A stretch of 64,000 nucleotides of DNA from the NCBI GenBank assembly GCA_033182465.1, contig CP137324.1, forward strand, positions 1,488,001-1,552,000. Reading direction: 5' to 3'. Every line of letters begins with the position of its first letter. The first letter of the stretch is position 1. The notes under the pieces were generated by a model. That model saw nothing but the letters and a program-made list of their open reading frames with translations, did no database searches and was not told the DNA's origin. Position numbers and translations under genes: made by a program. The stretch comes from Sanghuangporus weigelae. Taxonomy: Eukaryota > Basidiomycota > Agaricomycetes > Hymenochaetales > Hymenochaetaceae. Below, piece after piece: positions 13,172 through 26,437 of this stretch.

Positions 13172-16100
13172 TCATGGATAATACGGCCACGACGGGTAGT
13201 CATTCCAGCCCTGTTGCATAGGCGGGTGGTAGGCCTGAGGCGGATGTAAAGAAGGATGCGAATGCGAATGCGGTTGATGCTCGAGCGGTTGTATTGGGGG
13301 ACCCATCCGATCGTCTGTATCGCGATTATGAGGCCGACTCTCGACGAGGCTCCTCGGGAAGGGACGGTCTTGAGGAGGTTCTGACGGTGGACGCGGCAGA
13401 CCTGTTAACAGAAAGTAAGGTAGGTACAGAAAGTTAGAGAGTGTGGTTGAGTAAACGTACCACCTAAATTGTCGAAACCGGATGGCTGATGCATCCCGAC
13501 TGGACCTGGTCTGTCTATCCCATTGGTGGAGTTGAAGCCAAAGGGCGACGCCTCGCCGCTGCCCAACGATATGCTATCACGTCTCTGATCGGACGATTCC
13601 ATATTGAAGCTGTCAAATCCGACTTGAGACGGAACAGACAACGACGGCCCACTCTGAGGAGGGAACGGCGGGCCGTACGAAGCAGGCGATGCACCGTGAA
13701 AGTTCCCAGTGTCGCGGAAGCCTGAGGGGAATTCACCACTACTGCCCGGTGGTGGCGGCGGCTGCGAACACGACCCGCCACTTGTCCCAGGCGGAGAATT
13801 GTAATGCGACGGACCAGGACCTGGCGTCGTAGATAGTGGGACCGGATAAGACGTCGGACCAAGCAGCGGAGTTGACGGCTCGACAGACGGAAGACGATTC
13901 GGCGGGACACCATGACCGTGCGTAGAAGACAAACTCGAGGGCGGGAGCATATGTGAGGCGTCCGAACGCTGCGAGGCGGTGCTGTTCGCCCGTGCGCGGG
14001 ACGAGTCTTTGCGATTCCTGTTGCGTATCGAGTACTGCGGATGGGACGACTTGAGCTTCGTCGTTGCCGGTCTCGGATCGCCCGCTGTCGTAACATCCAC
14101 TGCAGTCCCAGCACCATGCTTTGTCCGAGAACTGGAGGCTCCATTCCTCGTAGTCGCTACTGAGTTCGCCGCGCTATTCGTCAAAGGCAGCGCAACGTTC
14201 GCGATTGGAACCGGGTTCGGATTCACAGCTGCTGCTGGAGGACCTGCACTGACGACGCTCGGCCCAACGAACGGGAACCTAAAATGATACATAAGGTCCG
14301 AGCTCGCAGCTTCCACCTCCTCGTGTTTCCGCTTCATCATCGACGGCGTGCCGATACTCGTCGGGCCCAAATCGCCAAACTCCAAATTCGCGGCCTCCTC
14401 CGCTGCTTCGGCTTTCATGATCAACTCTTCGATAATCCTTACCGCTTCACTGGGCAAATTGTCATTCTCTTCTGAATGCGGGGAAGGATGCTTGCTAGTG
14501 AGCACGGAAGGATCACGCATCGTCTCACTCGCTAGTCTCAGCGATGCCAGAGCACGAGGAGCGAATAACGGATGTTTGATCGCCAGATGGCCTAACACAA
14601 CCGTTGCATTGAAGAGCTCCCTTGTAAACGCGTAGCACATGAATAATGCGGGATGCTCGTTACGATATACGGAATGCAAATACCGCCACACTCGCACGAT
14701 GTACACAGCCGGCTCGAGCATCATGAGTGTATCGAAGGTCTTCTCTGAATAATCGTCATAGCCCTTCGAATCAACAATCCCATCAGGCCTGCTATCTTTT
14801 GTCACAGCAAGACAGAGATTCATGAAGAGATGCCGGGCGGATATCGCAAGCCGACAACGCATCGCAATAAGGTGCGGTGACTCCTCTCCTTCCCGATTAT
14901 CCTGCTCAGGTGGACTACTCGGAAGACGCTTCGACGACGGAGACGCCGAGGACTTGATGTTATGAACATTGGAAGGTATTTCTTTCAACTTTAGGTGGTC
15001 CGATAGGTTCTCCTGCCATCTTGCAATCTCGGCTTTCATCGACAGAAGTAACTCACGCGTTTCGGCAGGACCTGCATCCGGGTGGAGTTCTTTGAACGCA
15101 GCGAGTTTCCGCTTCAACTTCTTCCCTAAAGCCACGAGCCTGCAAGCAGAAAAATAGGATTAACAACAGAGAGAAGATAATTAAATCCGTTTTCATGAGA
15201 CATAAGAGCGGAAAAAATGGAACTGACCGGCACCGTTGAATGAAGCCCTCAATATTGCCATGCATCGACTCGATATTCGGAGCAGGCCGATTCGCAGAAT
15301 CCGGACCAAAGCTCTCCTCGTCCACGTCGGCAGGCAACTCCGTCGTCGCTCTATCATCATTTATGAACGGACTCTCGCCTAAGCATTCCGCTACGAATCT
15401 GTTCGTTTATTCATTCAAAGCGCATATAAAAGGAAAGTCGGTCAGTAAGCAAACAATTCGTAAACGTGAGTGTAAAAATAGGAACAAAAGCGCGCCAAGT
15501 GATATTCATTTGCGGAGAAATAAATCAATGAATGAAGACAAAAGGGGGGAAAGAGATACGTACGCATCGTGGATGACGAGCTCCCACCACAGCCGTCTGC
15601 GCATTTCAGCCTCGTACACTGAGAACCTCCCGCCACCCGCAAGTTCAGGATCGTGATTCAGACCCATCATCCGCGCGTTCGCAACCGCGTCGCCCACAAC
15701 GCCGAACATTTCAGGCGCGAGCGCCAGTGCAGGTCCACGTGCTGATTCTTTCTCTTTGCCCTTCCTCTTTGGCGAGTTATTATTGGAGGGTGATTCCGCA
15801 GCAGCAGCAGAAACAAAGGCATCGTCCATGACTGCATCGCGCCTTTCTTCGTCGAGTCTTTGACCGTGGTCTGTCCCGCCGTTTAGCTGGGCTTTCCGCT
15901 TCCGCTTCTCAGCCTTCTTCCGCCTCCCGGCGCCGAAATCGCGTAGCAAATCCGCACCTTCACCGAGTCCGTGATGCGAGCTCAGCAGATACCGCGCCTG
16001 AAGACACCTGGCGTGTATGTAGTCCGTATCGAATACCTCGTATCCTGCACACTCTGTTGCCAGCTGTAAAGAGAACTTCGCCACGCGATAAAGCTTTCCT

Positions 16101-18130
16101 GGTAATGAGGGGTCAAGGTGCACTGCTGAAGAGCTCTCGCCTTGCGAGGTTGTGGGACCAGAGGCAGGGGAAGCTGAGGAACTGGATTCGCCAGTGTCGA
16201 ATGAGGATAATGGAAGCGGGGGAGGTGGCATTGATGGATCGTAAAAATTCGTACTCCCACCTAGGTTTGAAGGACCCGGGCTGCTTGCTCGATCGGTCCC
16301 GAATGACTTCGGACCTGAAGCTCGACCGAGCACTTCCTGTTCTATGACCCAGCATCGCGCACCGAGGGCGATGCCGAAACAAGCAGCCGCGAAGAAACTA
16401 TGGGTGGGTGGCAATGTCCCTGTCGTCGTCGCTGTCGTCATCATGGTGTTTGTTGCCATTGCTACTGCACTTGATGTCGTTGCCGGTGGACCAGAGGTTA
16501 TCATCGTCGATGTCGTCGGAAGCAGCTCGTCCCCCCTTCCATTCTCACTTCCACTCCCAGACGCAGTCTTGTTAAGCTCTGCCTCCGCCCAAGAGCACAT
16601 CTCTTCTATCCGGTTCTTGAACACCATGAAATTGACAGACGGAGACATGAAGTGATGTTGCTCAAGGCGCTTGTAGATCTCCATGCGGATATAGGCGGGA
16701 GGGAAGGTATGATGAACAAGCTTCGGAGAAATTCCCACCTGACCACCGGCCTCGTCTTCACCTTCTTCCCCTCCATGCTCAATGTCATGATCACGATCAT
16801 CACCAGCGATCGTCTCAGAAGTCGTGAGTCGAGAAGCAGGGACGCGAAAGAGCTCCGTGTACTCTTCTATAAATTGGAGCACGCCCTCAGCTGGAATGCT
16901 GGGGTACGAAGATGGTCGTAAATCAATCCCACTCCCGCCAGTTTGACGCACTATCCTCACGCCCAGTCGCTCCAAGTCGAGCTCACCTATCGAGGGAGGC
17001 GTATCACGCACCGGCACCGAAGCCTTACTCAAGCCTAAATGATCGACCCACAATCCCGCAACACCTTCCAAATTCACAGCGACCGAGGAGCCGTGGGCAC
17101 CCACGGCAAGAAATACACGCTGCTGAGCCGGTGCCGTAGAAGCATGTAAAGGTGCTGCCAGACCAGGTAAAGAAGGTTTCTTCTGTGCATGAGAAGGACC
17201 GGCGCTAGAAGACGAAGCCGGATCAGAAGGAAACGATATGCCGCTCAGCTTGCCTTCTACGGCCTGCAGACGGATGTTAAGCGACTGGACATCTCTGTGG
17301 ATGCGTGGAGGGCGACGCGGGCGAGGTGTTCGAGGGGGTTCAGATTGAGGTGGCAGCATCATAGTTGTCAGTCGTTGGTCAAAATCGCCCAGATACATCA
17401 AGGTACGAGGCAAGGAGAGCAAACGTGGCACGACAACGCAAGAGCGCACAGGAGAGACAGGGGTGAGGACGAGGGCGACAACGCCGGACGAGTCGGGTAT
17501 CGAAGTGTGGGGTGTCAAAATTCAAGTTATTTTCGTGGATAGGGGGAGAGAGAGGCGGGCTCGGGACGTACATTTTCTCGGCCGCGGCCTGGGAGTATAT
17601 GCATTTCGCAACTGTGTCCCGTTTGGTACAGGAACCACAAGGCGTGCGTCTGTCGCATTTGAGCTTGAGACGTTTACACTGCCAAGCACAAAAAAAGTAG
17701 AAGGTAAATTTAGTACAACTGAGAGCGAAAGAGAGGAGCAAAGAGCAACGCGAGGTGTGGGGGAGGGAGACGAGACGTACCTCGGCACAGACGACGGTTA
17801 TACGCTGACGACAGCCTCTATGTAACGGACGTCGCGGGGGAAGAGGATGTTCAGGACATATCGGAACGAATACAAGGTCGACACGCACATTGAAGAAACC
17901 GACGACTTGACAGGTCGTTTCCCATCTGGGCCGACGACAGAGTTGGCAACGCTACCAGAAAGGACCGAGTTCTGGGTGACACTGACGCTGTCTGTGGCAA
18001 AGCTGACTACACTCTCGCTACTGCTCCCTTCATACGGACGTTTACTGCTTCCACTGACGCCGACGCCGGCGCCGGTGCTCCCTGGGCCATGAGGATGACT
18101 ATCGAGAGGACCTTGGGAGTCCATGACCAT
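13172..18130 (-). CDS. Very large Zn2Cys6 fungal transcription factor
   Basis: Nuclear DNA-binding regulator, 1398 aa, seven exons: 18130-17889, 17817-17781, 17678-17572, 17294-15564, 15398-15228, 15139-13461 and 13401-13172. The zinc cluster is split over exons 2 and 3. Spliced, it gives cysteines at about residues 91, 94, 101, 107, 110 and 119 (C-x2-C-x6-C-x5-C-x2-C-x8-C), with the family KRLKLKCDRR stretch. A predicted coiled-coil linker (DVQSLNIRLQAVEGKLS) follows. The middle has a fungal_trans-type domain, with ARMMGLNHDPE and EAEMRRRLWWELVIHDAF ahead of LGESPFINDD. The last third is Pro/Ser-rich and disordered, ending SWPYYP. The 277-bp intron 3 has no acceptor nearer its donor than 17295. 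The target genes are unknown. Confidence 0.88.
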
Positions 18131-21100
18131 CGAGAAGGATGACGGAGACGTGAAGAGAGACAGAGTTTGGCTCGACTCGAAATTGTAATAGGATGAACTA
18201 GCGCGAGAAGCGCAAGACACAAGGGAAGAACACGCGCGCTTGATATTTTATCTAGATACAGCAGACTCGGTATTACACACAGGCAAGCTCTGGAGATCGC
18301 GCGTCATGCGCAGACTGACTTGGATGTGTCCTCTGCGCTTCGAGCGAGAGCGTGTTGAGCGCACGAGGCGGAGGGAGAGAGCCAAAGGGGGGATGAAGAT
18401 ACGCGCGAACGAACGGGCCTATAGCGGCGAGTACAATTCAATTCAATTACTTGCACTCCTTCGACCCTTCCATCCCCGTACCTTATTTTCCTTACTTATT
18501 TCCTCGCCTCTCTTCCGCACTCTTGGCTCTTTTCCCCCGGTTTCTGATTCTCTGTTTATTTCGTCTAATTTCACTTTATTTTATTTTGATCGCATTATTT
18601 TGGTTTATTTTGTCCCGGGCGCTGAATCACCGCGGATGGGATCACTGGCACTCAATTACATAATATTAAGCTTTCGAAACAGAAGATCGCCATCTCGATC
18701 ATGTGCCAGATTGATGGACGGGACAGTCGGCATCTGTCTCGGCATCCCGATCTTTCTCAAGAAGTTCATCCATAACAGCGACTCAGTCACACACGCCGCC
18801 GCCTTCTAGCCTTCCTCTCGCTCATGCATCATCAGTCATTCACTCGACAATCCATTCACTCTCACTCACTTCAACGTTTGAAGGTCCTCGGTCCTCGTAC
18901 TATGCCAAGCACGGCGCACGTCCATCTCCACCAAGTCCTATTTGTTTCCGGTCGCGATCAAATGTTTCGCTTGTCCAGATCTCCAGGGCTGCAAGCGTCT
19001 TACATTCGATGCCCGGCTTATCCCACCCACCCGATCCTTCTTGTCGCCAAAAGATTCGTGTCGTGTATTCCTTGGGCGAGATCCTACTTACAAGGTCCCT
19101 CGTTTTGTCAAAGTTTCTTATTACCACGCGGACACTCCTCCGACCAAGCGCTGCAAAGTGCACCCGTCCATGTCCTCTCTTTCCATATCTTCCCGTATCG
19201 TATGTTCTGACTTGTTCATAATTATCCAAAGTCATCTCGTGCTCTGCAATCCATATCAGTAAGTACTTACCTTTTTGCCCGATGCTCGGAGAATAAACTC
19301 CTCCGACGAGAATTCATCCATCAGATGAGTTATTTGCTGCGGTAGAACATTATATTGTACATACTGTACTTCACCCTCGGCATATGTATATAATACGGTT
19401 ATGACTGTTATCCATGCTATCCCGTCTTTTCCTTTTTTTATCGGTCTGCACACGGCTGACGGCACAATGGGAATGCATCGCCTTGAACAGAGGCATTTGA
19501 CCTTATTTGACACGTTCCCGCCTGACTGACAAGCTCTGTCAAGTGACAGAAGCTTATTCTTACAACCTCCCCAAGCTAAACTTTCCTCCTTCCTTCGAAC
19601 GATCGATCGAGAAGAAAAAAGAAGCCGCGTTTGGAATTCTAGACCGGGATTGTATGTATTTGAATCACGTCATCGCGACTTATCAAAAAGTCTGTTTCCT
19701 ATCGTGTCCAGACGCAAAGCCTCTAGTCCACTTTGGGGGAGATCCAGTCGATCCCGGCCGGACGTCTTCAGAACGTCTTCCCGAGTTTCTTCGCAGTTTA
19801 CAGGATCATGATTTCGTATGGATTTTCAGAGAGGAGAAAACAAACCAAATCGCCTGCGAGTGAGTGAGTGATATTTTTACATACAATATTCAAACCACCC
19901 CTCCTTGTCGTCCCTTTGTGTAATTTACCATTTTATAGACTTAGCTTCGCGGGGGAACGCCGCGCAGGCAGGAAACCTGCAGAAACGATCTACGATCAGA
20001 AAGTATAAAAGTATTTGTATTGTATTTGTTATTTCACGTATATTTGTACTCGTATTCACTTGCAGTATTTACGGAAGGTTTTTGATTTGTAAATATTCCA
20101 CTCTCATCGGGCCTTGCATCCGAGTCGGTCATGATGGACGCCTATCGCGTCCCACTTCGTAAGACGTTTCGCTAAATATCAATATCGTACCCGTCAACAG
20201 GTTCGGGATCTCTTGACCTCTGCTGCTCTCCGATCAAGGACTGAACGCGAAGCTTCGTGACTCAAGTATTCAAGTGTCATTTGCCTCCGCCTTGATGATT
20301 AGTAAGGCAAACCGAAATCATTCACCGTCAGAGCTCAGCTCACTCATCGCCTCCGACTAACTGTTTCTCATTTATTTCCGACAGTTCTTGAAGAGGGTTG
20401 ATATAGAAGGTATCCATCTACCGAAGATTCTCCCATTCGTCTCGTCTTCATTCCCCACTTAGCAGCACGCGTCAAATAACTACCGTACAGTACTACTTTG
20501 ATTACGGTGAGCGTCTTGCGTTTCTACTCGTCTGACCACGATCCGTACTCACTTGCAAAAAACATCCAATCCTGTCTCAGGCACACAAACTACAAACTAC
20601 CGACTACTGGGCTTAGTGTAATCTAGCGTAAGGCACGCGAATGAGCGTGCTGCGTAGTCGAGCATCCAGGCTCGAGTTCTTACGTTCACCTCTTGAAACT
20701 CCTTAGAGCTCCTTAGCCGCGAACCTAAATTCGTCAAATACCAAGATTTCTTGGTATGTTTCTTCTTATGGATTCGCTTGTACTCGCTTGTGTCTATAGC
20801 ACATAGACTGAAGTGTCTGACTCCGTTATTTACTTATTTTACTTAGATTGATGGAAGTACGAGCCCAATGAGATCTGATTCGCTCATCGCCGAGCTGCGT
20901 TGTTAATGTTATCTTTCTTGACTTTTCTGTTCCCGTTGACTTCTTTTCGTTTCTTCTTTCCACGTGCGTGTGCCTTGAGTTGCTGTCTCATTAATCGAGA
21001 TTGACCGGTAATCGGTTAGATCGCTTAGACCAGGGGTAAGCATGTCCGATCCCTGAATGATTTTAGTTCCGGAATACTTATCGCTGCGAGGTTGGACACT

Positions 21101-22023
21101 GACCTTCGCAAACTGCGTGCTTGATAACTTCATTTCAGTTCTAGGTCGGTAAGTGTCTACTCGTTTGTCTGGTCTGCCGAACTTGCAGGCGACACGTGAA
21201 AAATCTGAGCCCAGAATCTTAGTCCATATCCACGTATTCCAAATTTGCAGTCAAATACGCGCGAACAGACACTATAAGCTCAGAAGGTTTGCGTAACGAA
21301 GCCGACTGGCGTGAAATACGAAGGAGAGGAATCAAAGAAACCTCGTCACACAAAGCAAGTTGTGATGTACAGTGTATCTTTTGCTGGTCCATTTCAGCTG
21401 GTTGAAAGTGTTTCCCCAAACCAAGCAAACAACACGTCCGCTTACTATTCGGTTAGTACACCCACTAGTACTTACTATTCAATTATGAACGATCTCATGT
21501 CTGAACAAATATTACCTTTATTGATTTTATTCGCCCAGTTCCGGTGAGGAATCAGGCTAGTACTAAGCAGTATGCATTGCGCAATCCCCTAGGGGTTTCA
21601 GGGTGACAACATGATGTTGGCTTTGGTAAGTTATTCATTCAAGGAGAGGAAATAGCGAGTCAAGGCGAAAGTACTTCAGTTTCATACTATTGAAGTTTGA
21701 ATATCTTGACTCGTTCTCGTGTTTGAGGTTCAATCAGTACTTTGACCAACTGTGATCTGGATTGGCTTTCAAAGCCCGATTTGTGGAATGTGGAAGTAAA
21801 TTACAGCTACTCTGGAATATCAGCAGCGAACCAGCGCCGGTAAGAAGGATACGGATAACAGCTTAAACTTGAGGGATCGCATAGGAGAACAAACAGGAAA
21901 AGATGACAAGGGAAAACAAAAGGATTTCTATCCTGTGAGCTCATTCGAGCCAAAGGATCTTTGCTGGACCACTGTAGTCGCGAAATGATGAGAAGGAGGT
22001 CGGTCTGAATATCAGCCGACTTA
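18131..22023. other. 3.9 kb without a recognisable gene
   Basis: The start of this stretch is the promoter of the Zn2Cys6 gene. Open frames at 18240-18809 and 19507-19863 lack ATG starts with splice support and any domain. The composition is mixed, with T-rich and C-rich runs around 18450-18620. It is the largest gene-free stretch in the window and borders the HSPA12-like cluster. A long non-coding transcript or an old decayed element is possible, but neither can be shown from the sequence. Confidence 0.4.
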
Positions 22024-24392
22024 CTATTTCACGACACCCTGAAAAAGCTATCAGTACCTTGAAGCAAGAAACAAGAGTGAGTTGACGGACATCTTCTTCC
22101 CACTTGATCCTTGCTTCTACCTCGGTTGTCCCAAACTTGAGCTCTATGTCGAAAACCAGGTACTTGTAAGACCGAAACGTGGAACTAAAAATAACCTCGA
22201 GCAACGATGTGCCACGATCAAGAGTATCCCACAAGGAGGAAAGGTCGGCTTCCAGTCGGAGTATCGTTTTGAATTTTTCTATTCAAAGAAGTTAGACATC
22301 CACCTCAACCGAGGTCTGTCAGGATACCTTTATTTTCATTGTACCAATATGGTGCCGGAAGGTCACCGTCGTAGCAGAAAAGTTCTGCATTGCATCGAGA
22401 TGCGCTTGCTCTCGAGATGGTTTTCCTTTTGTAACTACAGGAAAACGTCTTCATGACTTCTATAGAGGATCCCTAAGAGAATATGTAGAAGCACGTTTGA
22501 TGTATCTTAGAAGAATTGGTGTACCTTCTCAGCAATAGGATCGAATATCGGACCTATAAAGTCGCCATCCGTTTCGTGTTCGACAAGGTCAGGTCTTTCT
22601 CGGTGATCGGAGCGTAGACGATTATAGCGCGTGTAACAATCCGTGCCATAGGTCGTTGGGCAAACTCGTGCTACAACAGTCCCGTCAAGGAAATGAAGAA
22701 TGGTTCCGTTCGCAACAGCCTTGGAACTAATGAACCAATCAAACATCGTGTTGCCAAGAGTACTCTGAGTATCTCTGACTTACAGACTCGTGTCTGGCGT
22801 TTGGATCCTGGTTCCGCTTTGATCGAACGCTCTGCGCAGCTCCCTCTGAAGATAGGCACTGTTACCAAAGCCTCCGACCAACCAGACGGGCTTTCATGGA
22901 TCTTGGTCAAGAGAAAGTTATGCGTTGAGAATAGAGAGAAATACCGTAGTTTTGGTGTCGCTTCGGCTCTTCATGAATTGCTCTCGAATCGATTTTACCA
23001 CTTCAGTCACAGAGTGCTCAAAGCAATGGGCCAGATCGTCCCTAACGGACTGTCAGACAATAGCCTTTCTCAGAAACCGAACACGCACCGACGTAACAGA
23101 AGGAAACCACCAGATATGTCCAGAAGAGCATCGTTCTCTCGACGACCGCCAACCCGAAGCAGCCCATCTCCGTCTCCACTGAATTGCGCCTTGGTCTCAG
23201 GCTCAAATTCGTCGCTTATAAGAGCACTGATGTTATCCTCGTCACCATACTTTGAGTCTGCCAACCGTCCTGTAAAGTAAATCTATTAGCTTCATGCTGT
23301 TATTCAGGATGTCAAAACTAGGCTACTTCGAAGCAGATCCTTTCCGCGCATATTCACGAATATTGAGCCAGCGAATCGACCTTTTCAGATTTAATCGTAA
23401 GCCTTATGCTGTAAGAGGGCATTTCATTCGAGACCTACAGTCCGGCGCAGTGCACTCCTTCAACTGTATGGGTGATGTCTCAACGACTTCAAATGTAGTC
23501 ATGTCAACCGTGCCACCCCCAGCATCGGCGATCATAAATCGGAATCCCCGCTATACAAGTCGTTCAGCAAACCTTTCAAGATGCATGGCGATTGAGTGTA
23601 CCTTCAGATCCGGTCCCAATCCGCCCCTCAGGCAAGACAATGCACTCGCTTCTCCTTCTGTAACAAACTTGATCCTGTTATACCCCTCGTTTGTGTCCGG
23701 AACAAGTCCGCCCTTCACTGCAGCGGACCGATACCGCTGCTGAGTGTAACCCGACCATCCATTAGGATGTCCATGGACATACACCGCTTCATCTTTGACC
23801 TTGTTCCATAGCTCATTCTCATTTATGTGAGTTGCAGAAATATATCGACTCGTCTCATCGACAAGATAACGTAAGAAATCGGACATGACCTCTTCAGCGG
23901 TTTTCCCGGGAGGGAGTTCTCCTAGCTTCAGGCCGTATGTTTCAAGTTTTTGACCGGAAGGGCGGAGATGCATCTTGAAACTGCGAGTAAATGGAAAAGC
24001 AAGCATTTAGGGCATGACAGATCGACTGGTAAGCTTCACCCACTGCTCGGCTTTAAACCAATGTTGTTGCTCAGCTTCTCGGATGACCATCGACTTCATA
24101 GTCGCTGCCCCGATGGCCTTCGCAACTCCTTTCCTGTCGTAGTAGATAATCGATGGGATTTTATAATCTCCTGTAGACTGGTCTGAAAACCTGCAGAAAA
24201 TGAATTAAATAAAAACTATTCATCGGACTGAAACTACCTGGTCACAGGCTGTATTCTCGGCACCTGTCCAGGACGAAGTACGGCATAAGATACGCCGCTG
24301 AAGGTAGTGCCTACATCGATGCCGATGACGATGGCAACCTTTGACCCAGAATACCGTTGCTTATGAAGAGGCTCGATGTAGTTTGAAGACAT
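22024..24392 (-). CDS. HSPA12-like HSP70-fold ATPase, copy A
   Basis: Actin/HSP70-fold ATPase of the HSPA12 type, 597 aa, with no canonical HSP70 substrate-binding domain; probably cytosolic. Twelve exons: 24392-24238, 24190-24044, 23980-23602, 23550-23439, 23380-23327, 23269-23085, 23049-22945, 22890-22784, 22726-22525, 22472-22328, 22278-22091 and 22038-22024. Nucleotide-site motifs are phosphate-1 GIDVGTTFSGV (residues 24-34), TEGEASALSC in the connecting region, phosphate-2 DAGGGTVDMTTFEV (from 236) and the adenosine motif PVWLVGGFG (380-388). All look intact. The end is a 15-nt exon encoding GVVK. It is head-to-head with the helical partner E (24752-26437) across 359 bp. Exon lengths 112, 54, 107, 202, 145, 188 and 15 recur in copy B. 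The client or signal it senses is unknown. Confidence 0.9.
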
Positions 24393-24751
24393 TTCGTGTG
24401 ATCTATCAAGTCAACGTGTGGGGCAGGGTATGCGAGCTGATCAACCAGAAGAGACCCCTTTAATACCAAAGCGAACTCTCGGTAGACATCTCTCAGTAAC
24501 GTACCGCGACCGTGCATGTGAATAGAAGACAGCAGCAGTGAATAAATGATATGAAACATGCAAGGCAAGTCTCTTCATCGACAAAGCAAACGCCAGCACC
24601 TACCTTAAATCTAAGGACCGTCAGCAACTGCCGGTCATGGTTGGCTTCCTTGCCTAGGACTTACCTTTCCTGCGTTGAAGCGCTTCATCGGACACGAAAG
24701 GCAGGTCGCTCTTGACGCTGCGTTACAGTCTCACTAAACCCATCTAAAGAA
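24393..24751. promoter_or_regulatory. Bidirectional promoter region, pair A/E
   Basis: 359 bp separate the divergent starts of HSPA12-like A and partner E. I find no long repeat shared with the other pair promoters. Similar spacing in the three pairs (359, 323 and 423 bp) suggests co-regulation from one nucleosome-depleted region. Confidence 0.5.
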
Positions 24752-26437
24752 ATGTCCGGATTTCTTACGCTACTACGTGACGTGCTCGTGAGTATTTGAA
24801 TACTTGTGGCAACATAGGCTTTATGTTGAGAAACGTCGTGCTAGTCCTTGGCTCTCGCGCAGCTGAGCTGTCTTGGATGGCATAAAACCAAAACCAGTGA
24901 CATAGAATCGCAAGGAGAGGACTCGAAAAACACACGAGGCACAAGTAAGGCAACGCCAAGTCCTGATTCTTCGCATACGGATGTAAGATCCAGTTATCGG
25001 TTCCAACCATTTCTCAACTGAACAACGGCATCACAGTCCTACCAGAATGAGCGCTCATCTACGGGAGACGCTATTAGTCCTAGTGACGGCAATGCGAAAC
25101 GAGACCTCCTGAACAGAGAAAGAGACGCTCATCCTGCAGGTACAGGCATGGGCATTGACGCTCAATCAATTCCGGGCCTCGAAAATGACGAGCTCACCGG
25201 CTTGTTGATTTCCGAGAGAAACAACGCTATGATCAACGCCACTCCTTCTCCTTCCACTGCCGCTATGGGAATCACCGTTGGCTCAAACATGTTCGGCAAC
25301 GAGATTGCAAGAAGGACGTTCCTGGAGAAAAATGACGATTACTCGGAGAATGAGATCATAGCGTTGTGCACGTCCTTGAACGGCCGCATAAACCATCTAT
25401 CAGGACACTTGATCAGAGAGAAGTATCGAATGCGCGTTCTTCGGCAGGACAAACAACAGGCTGAAACCCGCAACCCTGCCAACGGAAATGAAGCGATTCC
25501 AGAACTTGTTCGGAAGGTTCTAGGGAAGCGGCTGGTCGACGAACTTACCATTAACAAAATGAACACGAGAAGCTCTACGGCCGTCGACCATTCCATACAT
25601 GACGGCCTCGATGCTTGGTCGATATCTTGCGTACACCTGGCAATGAAACCTGTGCTTTTCGGACTGAAGTTAAGGAATGACGAAGAGATTAAACGCATAT
25701 GTAACAGCATGGCCGATAAAGGTTTTTTCTCATTCACAGTGAAATTCATCTTATGATGCTGACGGTTGATACACAGAACCGGAACTTACTCAGTGCTGGC
25801 AGCTGATTAAAGACTATGAAACCCTACGTAGAGTCGGCCAGGGTACTAAGACTCTGGAAGACATAGGTAAATTACAGCATGTGCCGCCTAAAGACGTGGG
25901 AGAGTTAGAGTACGCCGTCCTTCAACAAATCTTTGAACGAACAATCACCGGAGGTAAGCGTCATTTTCTTATCGTTGCGGCAAGTCACTAATGTAAGTCA
26001 TAGCTGGACCAAAGTGTCCGTTGCAAATCCCACTCCATTGGGGAGCTTTGCTGCATGCGCATGAGCTCGGACTCGAGTCGTATAAATCCGCGATCTCACA
26101 GACCAATCGATTTCTTCAGGAGGGATTACGTGAAGTCTTCGCAATGGCAGGCGCTGAGCGTCCTGATATTTCAAATAACTCTAATCTTGCCGGGATGACA
26201 TTGAACATTGTCAACGACGCGGCTACATTGGCTAAATACACGAAGACGGCTGTCTTTTCGCAGAATACCGAGATCGTTATGGTCGAACCGGAGACCGAGT
26301 ACGACAAGAAGTACATGAAGTCTGCAGACGAGTTAGACAAAGGGAAGGTCAAATGCACCATAAAATTCGGATTACGAGCGACAGACACAGACGGAAACGA
26401 GAAATGGTTATTGAATACAGAGGTTTTGCTCACCTGA
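24752..26437 (+). CDS. Uncharacterised helical protein, partner E of HSPA12-like A
   Basis: Function unknown; 483 aa. Exons are 24752-24787, 24863-24982, 25037-25721, 25777-25953 and 26004-26437. The first two exons are inferred from closed phases and a short hydrophobic start (MSGFLTLLRDVLLSCLGW); the remainder is supported by alignment with partner F. After a low-complexity N-terminus comes a helical region (DDYSENEIIALCTSLNGRIN...), then the most conserved block, HDGLDAWSISCVHLAMKPV followed by LFGLKL. Next are the LHWGALLHAHELGLESYK block and a C-terminal unit with DAATLAKYTKTAVFS, a VEPE segment and KCTIKFGL. Intron phases 1 and 1 are shared with F. From memory only, this C-terminal pattern recurs in uncharacterised agaricomycete proteins. 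It is divergent from HSPA12-like A. Confidence 0.82.

Noticed and set aside
18240-18809. 190-codon open frame on the plus strand
   Set aside because: No ATG at its start and no domain; it overlaps the promoter region of the Zn2Cys6 gene, so chance is the simplest explanation.
19507-19863. 118-codon open frame on the plus strand
   Set aside because: It begins with a non-ATG codon and has no domain, splice or homology support.
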